Assembly (NCBI GenBank): GCA_029532415.1
Contig: JAQOTA010000054.1
Span: 806,001 to 870,000, forward strand
Length of the DNA stretch: 64,000 nt
Source: Marasmius tenuissimus
Lineage: Eukaryota; Basidiomycota; Agaricomycetes; Agaricales; Marasmiaceae
Direction of reading: 5' to 3'
Part shown: one piece after another, positions 34,684-45,154 of the stretch
Position numbering within the stretch: position 1 is the stretch's first letter
Layout of the letters: each line of letters begins with the position of its first letter
Program-made: the position numbers and the translations under genes
Notes under the pieces: generated by a model
The model's database searches: none
What the model was told of the DNA's origin: nothing
The model's input: the letters and a program-made list of their open reading frames with translations, nothing else

Positions 34684-36032
34684 TTACTCCTCATCAACAT
34701 CAACCTCGAACCTCAACCTCCCTTGTCCATCTTTCTCCTCATAAATACACCTGACCCGGCTCATATCCTCCACAACAAAGTGCGCTCCGTTACCCTCGAC
34801 CTTCTCCCTCGGATGAGAAGTGCACACGGCGATGACCGTCGCACCAGAGGCTACACCCGCGCGAATTCCGGAGGGAGAATCTTCGAATACGACACAGCGT
34901 TTTGCGTCGAATCCGAGGCAGTCTGCGGCGAGGAGGAAAGGGTCTGGGGCGGGTTTGCCGGCTTTGAGACGTTTGTCGTCGGCGGTGATAGTGACGGAGG
35001 GTGGGGTGATACCGACTCGGGTCATGCATCCGTGAGCTGTAAAAGGGGACGACATGAGACGGTGAATGAAAAAAAGGGAAAGGTGGAACGAACCGTATGT
35101 CTTAGCGCCGCTGGTAGCGACGGCGTATCTCCCGACGGGGATACTATCGATCATCTTCTTGACACCGGGCAAGATCTTGACAGACCTATCGACGGCACAA
35201 GCATCGATTTGCCATGGGTGGAAGGTGGATGGGTAAGTGATGTCGTGGAACATCTGCAACAGGCAAATATATCAATATCGTCAAGAGCGAGACAGCGAGG
35301 ATTGAAAAAAACACCCACCTCTTTCCCCTTGCCACCTATCTGAACATCGTCCTCAACGATGGCGCTCTCATCTTCCATGGCGAATTCGTGTGGCTCGACA
35401 ACTCGTGCCTCGGGAACTTCCGCCATAGTCATCCTCAACATCGACCCCAGCCTCGTTCCGAAAGAGGGTCTCCTCGTCTGACTGGCCACAATCGAAGAAG
35501 ACCTCGATGAAGGTGCAGACGAGCCGGGTGTCAACGGGGGTGTCGAATCGGATGAGGAAGAGAACGAGTCGCTCCTGGATGGAGTAGAGACAAAGGAGTT
35601 ACGGCGGGACCCGGGTCCATGAGAGTTGTAGGCATCGGCGAAGAACAGAATTGACTCTTCAAATTCTTGAACATGGGGGTCCATATCATCGTTGTGGAGT
35701 TCTTGGAGGTGGGGTTTGAGTTGTCGGAGGTTGTCAATGGCACGCTTGCCATGGGTAGCAGCGATAACATAGTCCTTGTCCATGTTCAGCTGCTGGGCTA
35801 CTCTGCCCCAAGCGGCTTCGACAGCAGAAATAGAGTCTGTCAGAGTACCGTCCTAGAGTCCACACTTTGGGAGTTAGATTTGGCATGGAAGCGTGAAAGA
35901 ACGAAAGGGACACACCATATCAAAGAGAACGGCATCAGCGTGGAAAGTCTTTGTCGTCGTCGCTGGCTTGGATACAGCGGTGGTGGTTGGGACAGCGTTG
36001 GTGGTTGCGGTGGAGTGAATAGCAGTAGTCAT
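34684..36032 (-). CDS. HAD-superfamily sugar-phosphate/glycerol-phosphate phosphatase with Ser-rich insert
   Basis: Exons (transcript order) 36032-35916, 35852-35319, 35253-35094 and 35036-34684 total 1164 nt, 387 residues. HAD motifs: I, AVLFDM/DGTLTDSIS split by intron 1 (nucleophile Asp); II, YAVATSGAKTY (Ser); III, LKAGKPAPDPFLLAAD (Lys); IV, VVFEDSPSGIRAGV (acidic pair). The order and the cap segment resemble yeast GPP1/DOG-type phosphatases acting on glycerol-3-phosphate or 2-deoxyglucose-6-phosphate. The protein is over 100 residues longer than those because a Ser/Pro/Thr-rich, probably disordered block (from about residue 110, with SSSSDSTPPLTPGSSAPSSR) is inserted in the cap region, plus a Thr/Ala-rich N-terminal extension. 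A decayed paralogue lies at 2928-3738. Substrate is inferred from family only. Confidence 0.88.
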
Positions 36033-39000
36033 TGTGTTTTGTGTGTCTGGGGTTGGAATCTGGGGAATAACGAAGAGCTCGCTGGCTGTTTTTTATACGT
36101 TCTCCTTCCATGACGCAAATCGGAAAATGAAACAAACGAGAGTACGAGCGAGTCGGTGGAGCAACAAATTCGGGGTTGAAAGATAACGCAAGGGAGGTTG
36201 GAGCTGGTGTACGTATCCAATTCCGGGGTTCAGTGGAGATTCGGATATTCATTGGCCCACACTGGCGATGCCATCCCCCCGGCTGTTGCTGAAGTCATCG
36301 AATAAATTTTCATGAAAATTTTCATTTCGGTGGAGTGGCTGTCCGTGGTGGTGGAGCAAGTCCAAGTTGTGAGGCGATCCACAGGGCCGACGGCGATAGA
36401 AAAAACTAATGACTTGGTGTGGCGCCCATGGCCAAAGCGTGGGAATCGCTGTGGCTTACTTCCCGCTCGCCTCCTATCGGTTTTCTTCCCCACTTTTTGT
36501 AAATCCATAAAACTCCAGAGATCGTAACCAATTCGAAAAAGAGAGAGAGCCTCGAGGAGCCTCGAAAGTCTCCTTTTCTCAAATTCTGTGGAGTTGTGAA
36601 AATAAACTACGACCGCCGACGGCATCACGGCACAGCCATATGAGATAAGCGCATCGTGTGAAAGATTTCTGATTTTCGGTGCCTGGGCCCACGCGCCCAT
36701 GGGCCACCCACGTTTCTGCCCAACCCTCCCTTTCCATTCCAAGCAAACAAACTTCCGAACGACGTCCAACATACATACTTGGCTTTTTATTCGTGGTTTC
36801 TGATCTATTACAACTCAGCGTTCTATGAATTCAATCTCCACTTCCATCCATTCAAGCCGACCTGCCGACTTAGCTCTTGCTGCACCCTGGAAAATTTTCC
36901 CTAACAGCTGTTCGCGTCGACGAGCTCCAACGATGACGGCGGACAATGCAGTTCTCCTCCCCTTTTCTTCGTTTAGCCAAGTCATGTAATCCCTTTTGCT
37001 CTTTCTCCTCCATCGATGGGCGCTCAGAATCAAGTGGCGAGGAATTTACGTCGTGTCGTCTTTCCGAGTCGGATGGGAACCCCAAATCATTAGCGCGGGT
37101 TGTTATCTCCTCGCCTATCACCTTCACTACTGTCTACTGAATTCGTTCCTCAACGAAGAAACGTTTCTTTCTCTCGCTCGGTTGGTCTCCGACTCCAACA
37201 ATGACGAAAATTTATGATGGCCCTCGTTTCTCCTCTAGTTCTGCTCTGTTAATCTTCTGCGCTCAGCTACGCCGAATACTCTATTCTTATACATACCTAT
37301 CTAGAGTTTGCTTTGTCCGACTTCTTATCAGCTCGCCGTCTCCAACAATGACGGTGTGTCAGACGTACATTCAGTTCACAGCACAACGAACGATCTCTCT
37401 TCATGTCGCCCTAGCTTATGACGGCGATACATGCAGTCCTCTCGCCCATGCAGTGTTTCCTTATGGGTTCGACAACCCAGAAGCGTGTCTATTTTGATTC
37501 ATTCTCTCCCGAGTCCTTATCTATCCGTGTTTGCTCATTATCTAACTCGATGATGAGACGCAACGTCCTCGGGCTCGGGCTTATCGCACTTACCACCGTA
37601 CCTACCGGGCGTCCCTACACAGAAAGCCTGTGGTCGGTCATCGATCTCTCCGTGTTTTTCAACGATGAGACACCTCCACCCGCCGAACTCCCACCGTACC
37701 CGCCGGTGATCGCGTATCTCTCGCAGTGACGATACTCCTATTCGGTGTACAATGGAAAGACTTCAAACCCCCATAACTCTTTCCTTTCGGTATGTGACGA
37801 CACCAAGGAATTCGGTGTGCGACGAGCTTCCCACCTTTCTCGTTTCTCTGCTCTTGGAATCCTATACATTTTCGGCTCGGGGATGATCCACATCTTTGCT
37901 CGCCAGCTCCATATTCTGATTTCCAAAGGTTCCTGATGTCGAAGTCGGTCGACACATCATTCAATACAGTCTTAATGTATTCCGGTCTCTTCATTTCGCA
38001 GTTGGATCACCCGGTGTTCTTTCGTCATGGTTCATTGTTGTGGACTCTATCATGCAGTGGCAGTGTGTGGGAGGGACACTTTCGAGCCCGCCTCTAAAGC
38101 TAACAATCGAAGATAAAATTCCCTATCGCCTATCTTCTGTATGTCCTGTCAATGTCAATGTCAGTGTCAGTAATATCCTCTAGGCTCACCAGTCTCCACC
38201 AGTCTCCTTTGTGCACCAGTTTGGATAAGTAGATGCAGTGGTGGGGCCCATACCATTTCTCACGTTCATCTCCGGTCGTATCGATGTCTATATGGACCTA
38301 CCGGCACTAACGCTCAATTCACTTATTCGGCGTTTTGACTTGGCGAGCTCCCACTCCAACACGGTTCTGGAGCTGAGCGCTGAACGGCTCCGGACGTCGT
38401 TTCTCCTCCCTTAGTCTTGCTGCCGTCGGGAGTTGTTTACGAGCTGACATCGTCTCCTCTACGAGTAACATGGATGTACTCACTCCCACCCCTTTCCGTC
38501 AAGTAATGGAAATTAGGGAGTCGGTTTCGATAACAATATTATGGGACCGGAATAACCGCCACCATCTATCCATCCATCCATATAGGAACGAACAAACTTC
38601 TTCGAGTGGAGTAGGCGACCGACAGTGGTGGTGGCGTCACCCTCGCTTTGTCCTTTCACACACTTTTCATGTGCTTTCACGTCGCTTGGACCCCGCCTCC
38701 CGGACCGGAGGAATGTGCGTATGTAATCTCCTTTGTGGTCGGAAGGGGTTGTCGACGGCTAGGACCCTGGTTTATTCTTCCTAAAGGCAAGTATTGCCCA
38801 CTCCTCAATTTGGTGTACTGTATCCTATTCCTTCCCTAAGACCGACGAACTCGCGACCCTCGAATGTTTCTTGTTTCCTTTTTCCCTTTAGCCTCTTTTC
38901 GAGGAAGCATATCCTACCGTATACTTCCAGCTACTCTTCGCGAAGTAACCGTATGCCTGGCCGGGTAGTCGAGAGCATACTCGTCGTTCCGGTTGACAAT

Positions 39001-39296
39001 CTGAGCCCCAAACCACAAAACATAGTAATGGCGCAATACAGAGCGGCCCCTTCTTACTTGCTCAGCGTTCAACGCCCGAATTGAACCTCGGCATGGAGGT
39101 TATCATGTGGGTCGTAAGTGAGTGGTATTATTGAATAGTATAGGTAACTATCTAAGCACTCATTGAACGTTTCGGAATACCCGCGAGCCAGTTGACTGAC
39201 TAGAACCAATCTATCCCCAATCAACACCCAATACCTGACCTCGGAGTTCCCCTAGCTACGTCCTGACACCTCCACCTCTCGGCCATTACCGCAAAT
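36033..39296. other. 3.2-kb gene-poor region with degenerate repeated words
   Basis: No domain-bearing frame on either strand. CTCCAACNATGACG recurs near 36928, 37193 and 37340, with a related ATGACGGCG...ACATGCAGT near 37420, suggesting very old repeats. CT-rich stretches resemble fungal promoter/5' UTR DNA, but no gene follows. Microrepeats GTCAATGTCAATGTCAGT lie near 38150. Confidence 0.5.
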
Positions 39297-40217
39297 TTAC
39301 AAAACAACCTTCAAAAACGCTGTAACACCCGCATCCAACCCCACCTCCGCACACAACGCCACGAAGACCCCCAACCTGGCTCCAAGAGCGACTGTGAGTC
39401 CGACGACGAGCTGTGTGCACACTTGGATCAAGACGGTGAGACTCAAGCAGAGTTGAGCGAAGATCTTTGTGCAGGCGGCGAGTTCGGCTGGGTTGGTGGT
39501 CAGGCTGAGGGCGGCTTTGATGGTGATGGTGATTGACTATAAAGAGGGTCAGTGGGTGAGGAGTCAGAACACGAAGAGGGGAGAGGGGGAGGGGACTTAC
39601 GGCGACCAAGCTGACAATTAGATGGACCAGGCTGTCGATAGAGATCTTGAGGTTACCGGTGACGACGCTGACATCCACCCCGGCGTTGACACCAACATCG
39701 ACACCAGCCCCTACACCGACACCAGTGCCGACGCCAGCATTGACGCCGACACCAGCCCCTACACCGGTACCGACACTGGCATCTACATCCACGCCGACGT
39801 CAGCGAAGACCCCAAGGGCAGTGTTCACATCGAGTTTGGCATCGACGAACGCCTTGATCTGAGCGGTAGCACCGTCGATGATAGTAGTTATATCCACAAC
39901 GATAGGTTTGATATCGTCGGCTTTGCATTCTTTCAAGGATTCTAGTAGGGTGCCGTTGTTAGACTCCCGAGATCGAATAGGGAAAAAGGGGGTTATTACT
40001 CACGAATTTTATCGAGCATGGGAGTGATCTTATCCCGTACGTCCCCAATGACGACGGGGACTGGAGAAGACTTTGCAGCGCATGCTGCATCACAGTTTGG
40101 GGTCGGGGTGTTGTCAGGTTGTGGCTGGGAGTCGTAGCTGTAAGTCGGAAGGGCCAAAGCGGATGAGAAGGAGGCGCTGGCGAAGAGGAGAGTCGTGAGT
40201 GTGCGGAAGGAGGGCAT
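39297..40217 (-). CDS. Small secreted Ala/Val-rich protein, copy 2, with Gly-Val repeat insert
   Basis: Exons (transcript order) 40217-40004, 39941-39601 and 39536-39297 total 795 nt, 264 residues. Intron positions equal those of copy 1 at 13568-14343. The N-terminus MPSFRTLTTLLFASASFSSA is a signal peptide, followed by CDAACAAKSSPVPVVIGD, KITPMLDKI, then SLKECKADDIKPIV. The C-terminal half keeps the hydrophobic helices. The difference from copy 1 is an insert of about 45 residues in exon 2 built of alternating Gly, Val, Ala and Asp (GVGAGVGVNAGVGTGVGVGA type), coded by a degenerate near-tandem repeat at about 39655-39800. The protein looks intact. Role unknown; a hydrophobic surface or wall component is plausible. 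Confidence 0.83.
39655..39800. repeat. Degenerate tandem repeat coding the Gly-Val-rich insert
   Basis: Short units of the type ACACCGACACCAGCNCC on the plus strand repeat imperfectly within exon 2 of the secreted-protein gene; copy 1 lacks them. Confidence 0.7.
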
Positions 40218-41549
40218 CGTTGGGTATTAGGCGTTGTTGGAATGAGCGAATGAATGAATGTGAATGAACGAGTGGAAGGATTTTGAATGGGTTCATTTGA
40301 TGGGGCTTTCTCTGTATATATGAACGGCTGTATTGTGCCTTGAAACTTCAAAACTTAAGCTGAAGCTCGAAGCGTGTTTCTGGTAGAACGACGGAAAGGG
40401 TTCCAGACGATTGACAGTGACAGTGAAGACGTTTTCGATCTGTTTCGGAGGGTGGTTGCGGCGGAAGTAAAATCTCGGAAGCTCCTTTTCTTGATACATC
40501 CGATCGAGGTTTCCCTAGGAACTTGACGGAACCTTCTGTGAAACGATCTCGAGTCCAGTATCTGGTTGAAGATGAACTCGAGTTTGATCTGCGAGTGGAG
40601 AGAATCAGCCTTTGGTCAAAGTTCACACCTTAATTGCGGATAGCCTTTTGTTTGCTGCAGCGAGGGTTTCACTTTTGAGTATTGTGCATAGAGCGATGTG
40701 GAGGTTCCTGTCGAAGCTGAGAAGAGGTCCGTGCGCTGAACTCACATGTGTTGTTCGGTAGTTACCGCGGCTATGGTCCGTGTTTCCGCCAAGCTTGTTG
40801 AACGAAACGCCCACCATGACCTCCTTGTCAGCCTGTAGCCCTTCGGTTGAGGCAAGAAGAGAAACGTGGCAAAAGGAACAGGTTTTTCCTTGGTGTATTA
40901 CGGGTCTTTTCAGAAGTGCACGTTCCCCTCATATCTCTAAACCGTCGGATTCATTGAAACTTGTTCATATCAGAGTTATATCTAGAAAATTTACTTTGTT
41001 CCATCTGCCCTGTAAAATAATCGAGCTTAAGCATCTCAGACTCAACGCCGTGTACAATTATTATGACTGTCTAATTTTCAATGACTCAGATTCCTCGTTC
41101 GAAGCAAATTCTCTACTCAATCGGCTTGCAACTTCCCCGACACACGTTCGAGCCATCCCATCGCCAAATCTTGACCTCCTGTGTCTTCAGACGTGAGTTG
41201 TGTCGCTCAAAACCTACTTCCACATTGTCGCCAGGATTCCTGGATTGACCTTACAGGCACGACTGTTCGAAAGGGTTCGAGTACCGTATGGATAAGTGCC
41301 CAAGAGCATCAAGAAAAAAACTCTTCATACCTCATCGTGTTCATTCTCTCAGCTGCTCGTACTGGTTGATCCTCACATCCGCAAATCGTTCAATAACACA
41401 AGGCAAACAAAATATCTTCTTAGTGGTCGTAACTTGTAAGTCGTCTGACATTGCCATGTCTGATTAAGAGGGTCGGAGCAATCCCGCCCGAAAAGTACCC
41501 AACCTGACTCTATCAGCCCGAATCTTGCTCGAATCGTTCATGTCCTCGT
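40218..41549. other. Upstream DNA and block shared with 50.9-51.7 and 60.4-61.4 kb
   Basis: No intact gene. Words such as AAATAATCGAGCT near 41015 and GAAGCAAATTCTCTACTC near 41102 match, with divergence, 61030 and 61115. This is part of an old segmental duplication. Confidence 0.55.
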
Positions 41550-41660
41550 CACACGGCCTTCAAGAAAGCATCAACAGACTCATCGACGCCCAACCGAGCA
41601 CAAAATTCAACAAACGCAGTGAGCTGAACTGCGAGCGACGCAGCCAGCCCGATAGTGACG
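41550..41660 (-). pseudogene. Relic of the small secreted-protein family (C-terminal fragment)
   Basis: The minus strand reads SLAVQLTAFVEFCARLGVDE and then SVDAFLK, matching the last exon of copy 1 (SLAVQLTAFVALCAQLGLDA and SVTAFLK). Nothing upstream survives in frame. It sits directly downstream of FamE, repeating the family-gene/secreted-gene order. Confidence 0.7.
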
Positions 41661-42208
41661 TACGGCCTTTACAATCCAAAAGTGCGACCGCAAAACCCCG
41701 CGTCAATTCATCAAATCCATAATATCGTCCAGCATAAACCCCCATATAAACTTGCGTAGCTCAAGCTTGTCGCTCGTGAGGAAACCCGAAAGTTGAGGGC
41801 GAACAGGAAGTTTCGAGATTTTTTTCCCGTCCCTACCTTTCGTTCGCTTGCTTGTGAACTTTTAGGTCCGTAAAGCGAGTAGAAAAATGCTGCCTAGGGG
41901 AGGAGACTGTTTTATCCACCCAGATCGCCTTTCTTGTTGCTCGTAGCCCACCTTGGACTTATGAAGTCTTTGAGCCTCAAGAGTTGCGATGGTAGAAAAT
42001 ATTTGACGACGAGTTCAGCGTGCTCGAGCGACGTTTCGGAGCATTTAGAAGACAACGATCACGGTGCTAATAAATAGTTCTCCTGCAAAGCATGGCCGTA
42101 AATTAGAAATCTGTAGCGACTGAGCAATCGTTACATTCAAGGAAACGTTGAATTGAAGGGAAGGAGAGAAGTGGTCAAGCCGCCCGCCTACACTATCGAC
42201 CATTGGCT

Positions 42209-44541
42209 TCAAGTGTCTATATCAACGTCCATATCTGACGACGAATCATCAAGATTTGTCCTTCCTAGATCTATTTGGCCGTCCTCAGATACCTCCCGAC
42301 TTGTATCTTCGACCATGTCGGCGTCAATATCCATCTTGATTATGCCCGATGAATCTGCAGATAAGGCGCCCTATGTTAGATGCTTTGGGTACGAATGAAG
42401 GGGAAGAAGTAGCATACCGATCAAGTCCTCGAAATGGCCCTGATCTTGCGGGATCGTCACATCGAAGATGGGGAAACCTAAAGACTTCGCGTAATCCATT
42501 GTGTTATAATCAAACCCTTTGGCCCTCTCCCACTTCTCCATGAAGTCATACGCCTCGGTGTCCCAATACACATATTCCACGCAAAACTCGCTGGTGAAGG
42601 AAGGCAGTCTGAGGGAGATACGCTCTCCTTCGGTAATCACCGATCCTCCTGCAGAGTCGTAAGAGTAGTAGTAGAGATTTTCTTCTCGAAGCCAAGTCTC
42701 GATGTCCGGCGCACCGTCAGGCAGCTGAGGGGGTGGCGGTACGAATAGATAACACGGTGGATCGAAATCCTCGAGTAGGTCTTCCAGGTCTTCTGGTTTG
42801 AATGAATCTGCAGCAGTGAGCCTCAGTTCAATCAATGTGGCGATACCTGACAAGTAGTTCAATGTTTCATCACGGTATCTCAAGTACTTGAGTAAATGAG
42901 GGGAAAGATACGAACTGCAAGATGCCCAATCTCCTCGAGAAATTCCCAAGCGGCTAAACACCCACCCGGCTTGCGTTAGCCATAACTCCTGACGAGGTGT
43001 AAAACGGTCTCCCGTCAGCCGTTCTGTAAACTTGAACTGCACGGCACGTAGTCGTCGCGTGAACGTGAACCTGGACCAGAATGCTGTTAACAACACGAAA
43101 CAGATCTTGCCAACGTAACGCACCGCGTCCCCCCACTTTGCGTTATGTTCCGTACAGCCCTTGGCGGTAGTATACGTCCATAGGTAGCATATCTTGATTT
43201 GTGAGTCCACGCATGAACCGGAATTTCCAATACACGTTTTAATGGAAAGGGCTCCCCCCAAGCGGTCCATCTGTCAGCCTTGAGCTGTTCCCTCCAAAGC
43301 TGCATTCCACGATGAAACGGTCCATATCCACTACGTGCATTGATAACAGACACCTGCAGTACAACCGGGCGTTCCGGGACATTGCGTATTATGTAGTTGA
43401 ATAAAATGGTGTCATGGTGGCACGCGTCGAGTGGTAAAGGGGGAAGCTCGGGGCAAAACGATCGGCAGATTGGATGTTCCACGTACGGCCAGCTGAGATA
43501 CATATTAGGGGAGAAACCATCGACGGGATTCGGACCAGGCGGTCCAAAACAGAGAGCTCCTGTTTGCGGGCGGAACCAAAGACGGCCAAGTGATTCGTTG
43601 TAAGACTCGGAGTGCACTAAAGATGCCCAAGATAGACGCTCATTGAAGGAGGCGCCAGGAAACAGGGCCTGTCGGATATAGGATAGTATCAGCCCCCATA
43701 GGTCGGCATTGTGGCGACCAACAGCGGATGGACGTACCCACGCTATCGCGTGAAAATGAAAGTAACACCTCGCCTGAACGGAATATCGGTTGTGTTTTAG
43801 GAAGTGCTGAACTGAAACGAGCTCTACGAGGTATTTGGAATCGCTGTTATCCGCATCAAGTATTCTGAGGGTGCGAAGCGACCCACCTTCATTGAATATG
43901 ATAATGGGAACATGATGGGAATCATTGAATGCTCGGAGCTGTGCCATGGCAGTAACCCTGTTTTGAGTTCAATAAGGTGTAACTTGAGGGATCTTTCGAG
44001 GTATGTCACTACCTCTGTCGAGAAAATAGGACACAATCCTCCTTGAAAAGCTGAAGGAGTTTTGTTATTATGTTGATGACAACCGACCTCATTCTAATGA
44101 GCTGGCTTAAGCCCACCTTCAATGCAGCTTGCCCGGTATACCTGACAGCCAATAGTGGATTGGATTCATCCCTCCCATTTGGTTCCGCAATCGAGATGAT
44201 TTCAACAACCCGCTCTGCTTCTGGGGGGGGCGTCTTGATGAAAAACCCTTACGTGCCTTCTTTGCCTTGCGTATTCGTGATGGAGGGTTCTGAGGAGCTT
44301 TATCCTTCCCAACGGGATTGGTTCGTACTGTAAAGCACGGGTCGGATGAGTTTTGGCACTATTGCTAGCACATCAATCGGCGCACCTCCTGATGCAATAT
44401 CTCTTTCCATTCCTGTCCTGCTCGAATCCGAATCAAGCTACGTTGCGAACTGGACTGCGAGTAGTGGTAGTGGTTTTGAGTACCGTTAACGATATTAAAG
44501 ATTCCTCCTCCGATATTCGTGTGGCTTGCAGAATGGAACAT
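42209..44541 (-). pseudogene. FamE: expanded-family member with a frameshift in a C8 run
   Basis: Close relative of FamD and FamG: start MFHSASHTNIGGGIFN, core AQLRAFNDSHHVPIIIFNE and LVSVQHFLKHNRYSVQARCY, then LWFRPQTGALCFGPPGP, LPPLPLDACHHD, VPERPVVLQVS, RQELWLTQAGWVFSRLGISR, PPPPQLPDGAPDIETWLREE, RAKGFDYNTMDYAKSLGFP and the tail SSDMDVDIDT at 42209. In exon 2 (about 44224-44231) eight consecutive Cs put the following EAERVVEI block in the wrong frame by one base relative to FamD and FamG. An upstream 18-nt in-frame deletion is also present. The ATG used by FamG has become GTG, so the second Met is taken. The rest is open, so this is either a very young pseudogene or a homopolymer sequencing error. 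Confidence 0.7.
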
Positions 44542-45088
44542 CGACACGATAGCTGCTGTCACAGGTCAAAAAATTGTGTTGTGGGTGAGTGGCAGAGGTG
44601 CTGCTTGTGCAGTGATTATTTGAGTCATGCGACCGGCGGTCGCACAGGCAGGCTATGGGCATCTCGGAGCCTGATAGTCAGTGACTTGGCCACCAAGGGA
44701 ATAGGCTGATGGACAATGTTGTCCTTTTTGGTTAGTTGTTGGAGCTCTTGGATTTTCAAAATACATAAGTATTTATTTGCTTATATGCAGTGATTGTGTA
44801 GTTGCTCCAGTGTGTCTGCAGCCTTTCACAGTCAGGGCAATAAAGTCGGGCAATGCCATAGACTCCAGAACGCCAGCCACAAGCTGAGCTCAGCGAAGAT
44901 TGGCGAAGGGGGTGCGAGAGAAGAGTTAGGCTGGATCCAAAGTGTATTGCTGGGGAGCCATGTGGGTGAACTCTATGATGGTCCATGAGTACGTTCCAAG
45001 AGGAGGTCCGTGCACTGTCACCGTTGGACTCCTGAGCGCTCACAAAGAACCTGCTGCATCAAAAGTCCATCACACATCTACTACTCAG
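44542..45088. other. Intergenic flank of FamE
   Basis: No gene. AGAGGAGGTCCGTGCACTG near 45000 echoes GAGGTCCGTGCGC near 40725 and AGGAGGTCTGTGCGC near 56420, marking shared duplicated flanks. Confidence 0.5.
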
Positions 45089-45154
45089 CAATCACAAACT
45101 TGCAGTCGGGCGATCACAAACTTGCAGTCGGACAATCACAAATTTGCAGTCGGA
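45089..45154. repeat. Three 22-bp tandem repeats
   Basis: Units 45089-45110, 45111-45132 and 45133-45154 share the core ATCACAAACTTGCAGTCGG with one or two changes each. No gene overlaps them. Confidence 0.9.

Noticed and set aside
34723..35343. 206-codon plus-strand frame
   Set aside because: Antisense shadow of the HAD phosphatase exons.
39622..39945. Plus-strand Thr/Pro/Asp-rich frame over the secreted-protein gene
   Set aside because: Antisense shadow of the Gly-Val repeat coding exon on the minus strand.
45089..45154. CRISPR array
   Set aside because: The three repeats are directly tandem without spacers, and the genome is eukaryotic.
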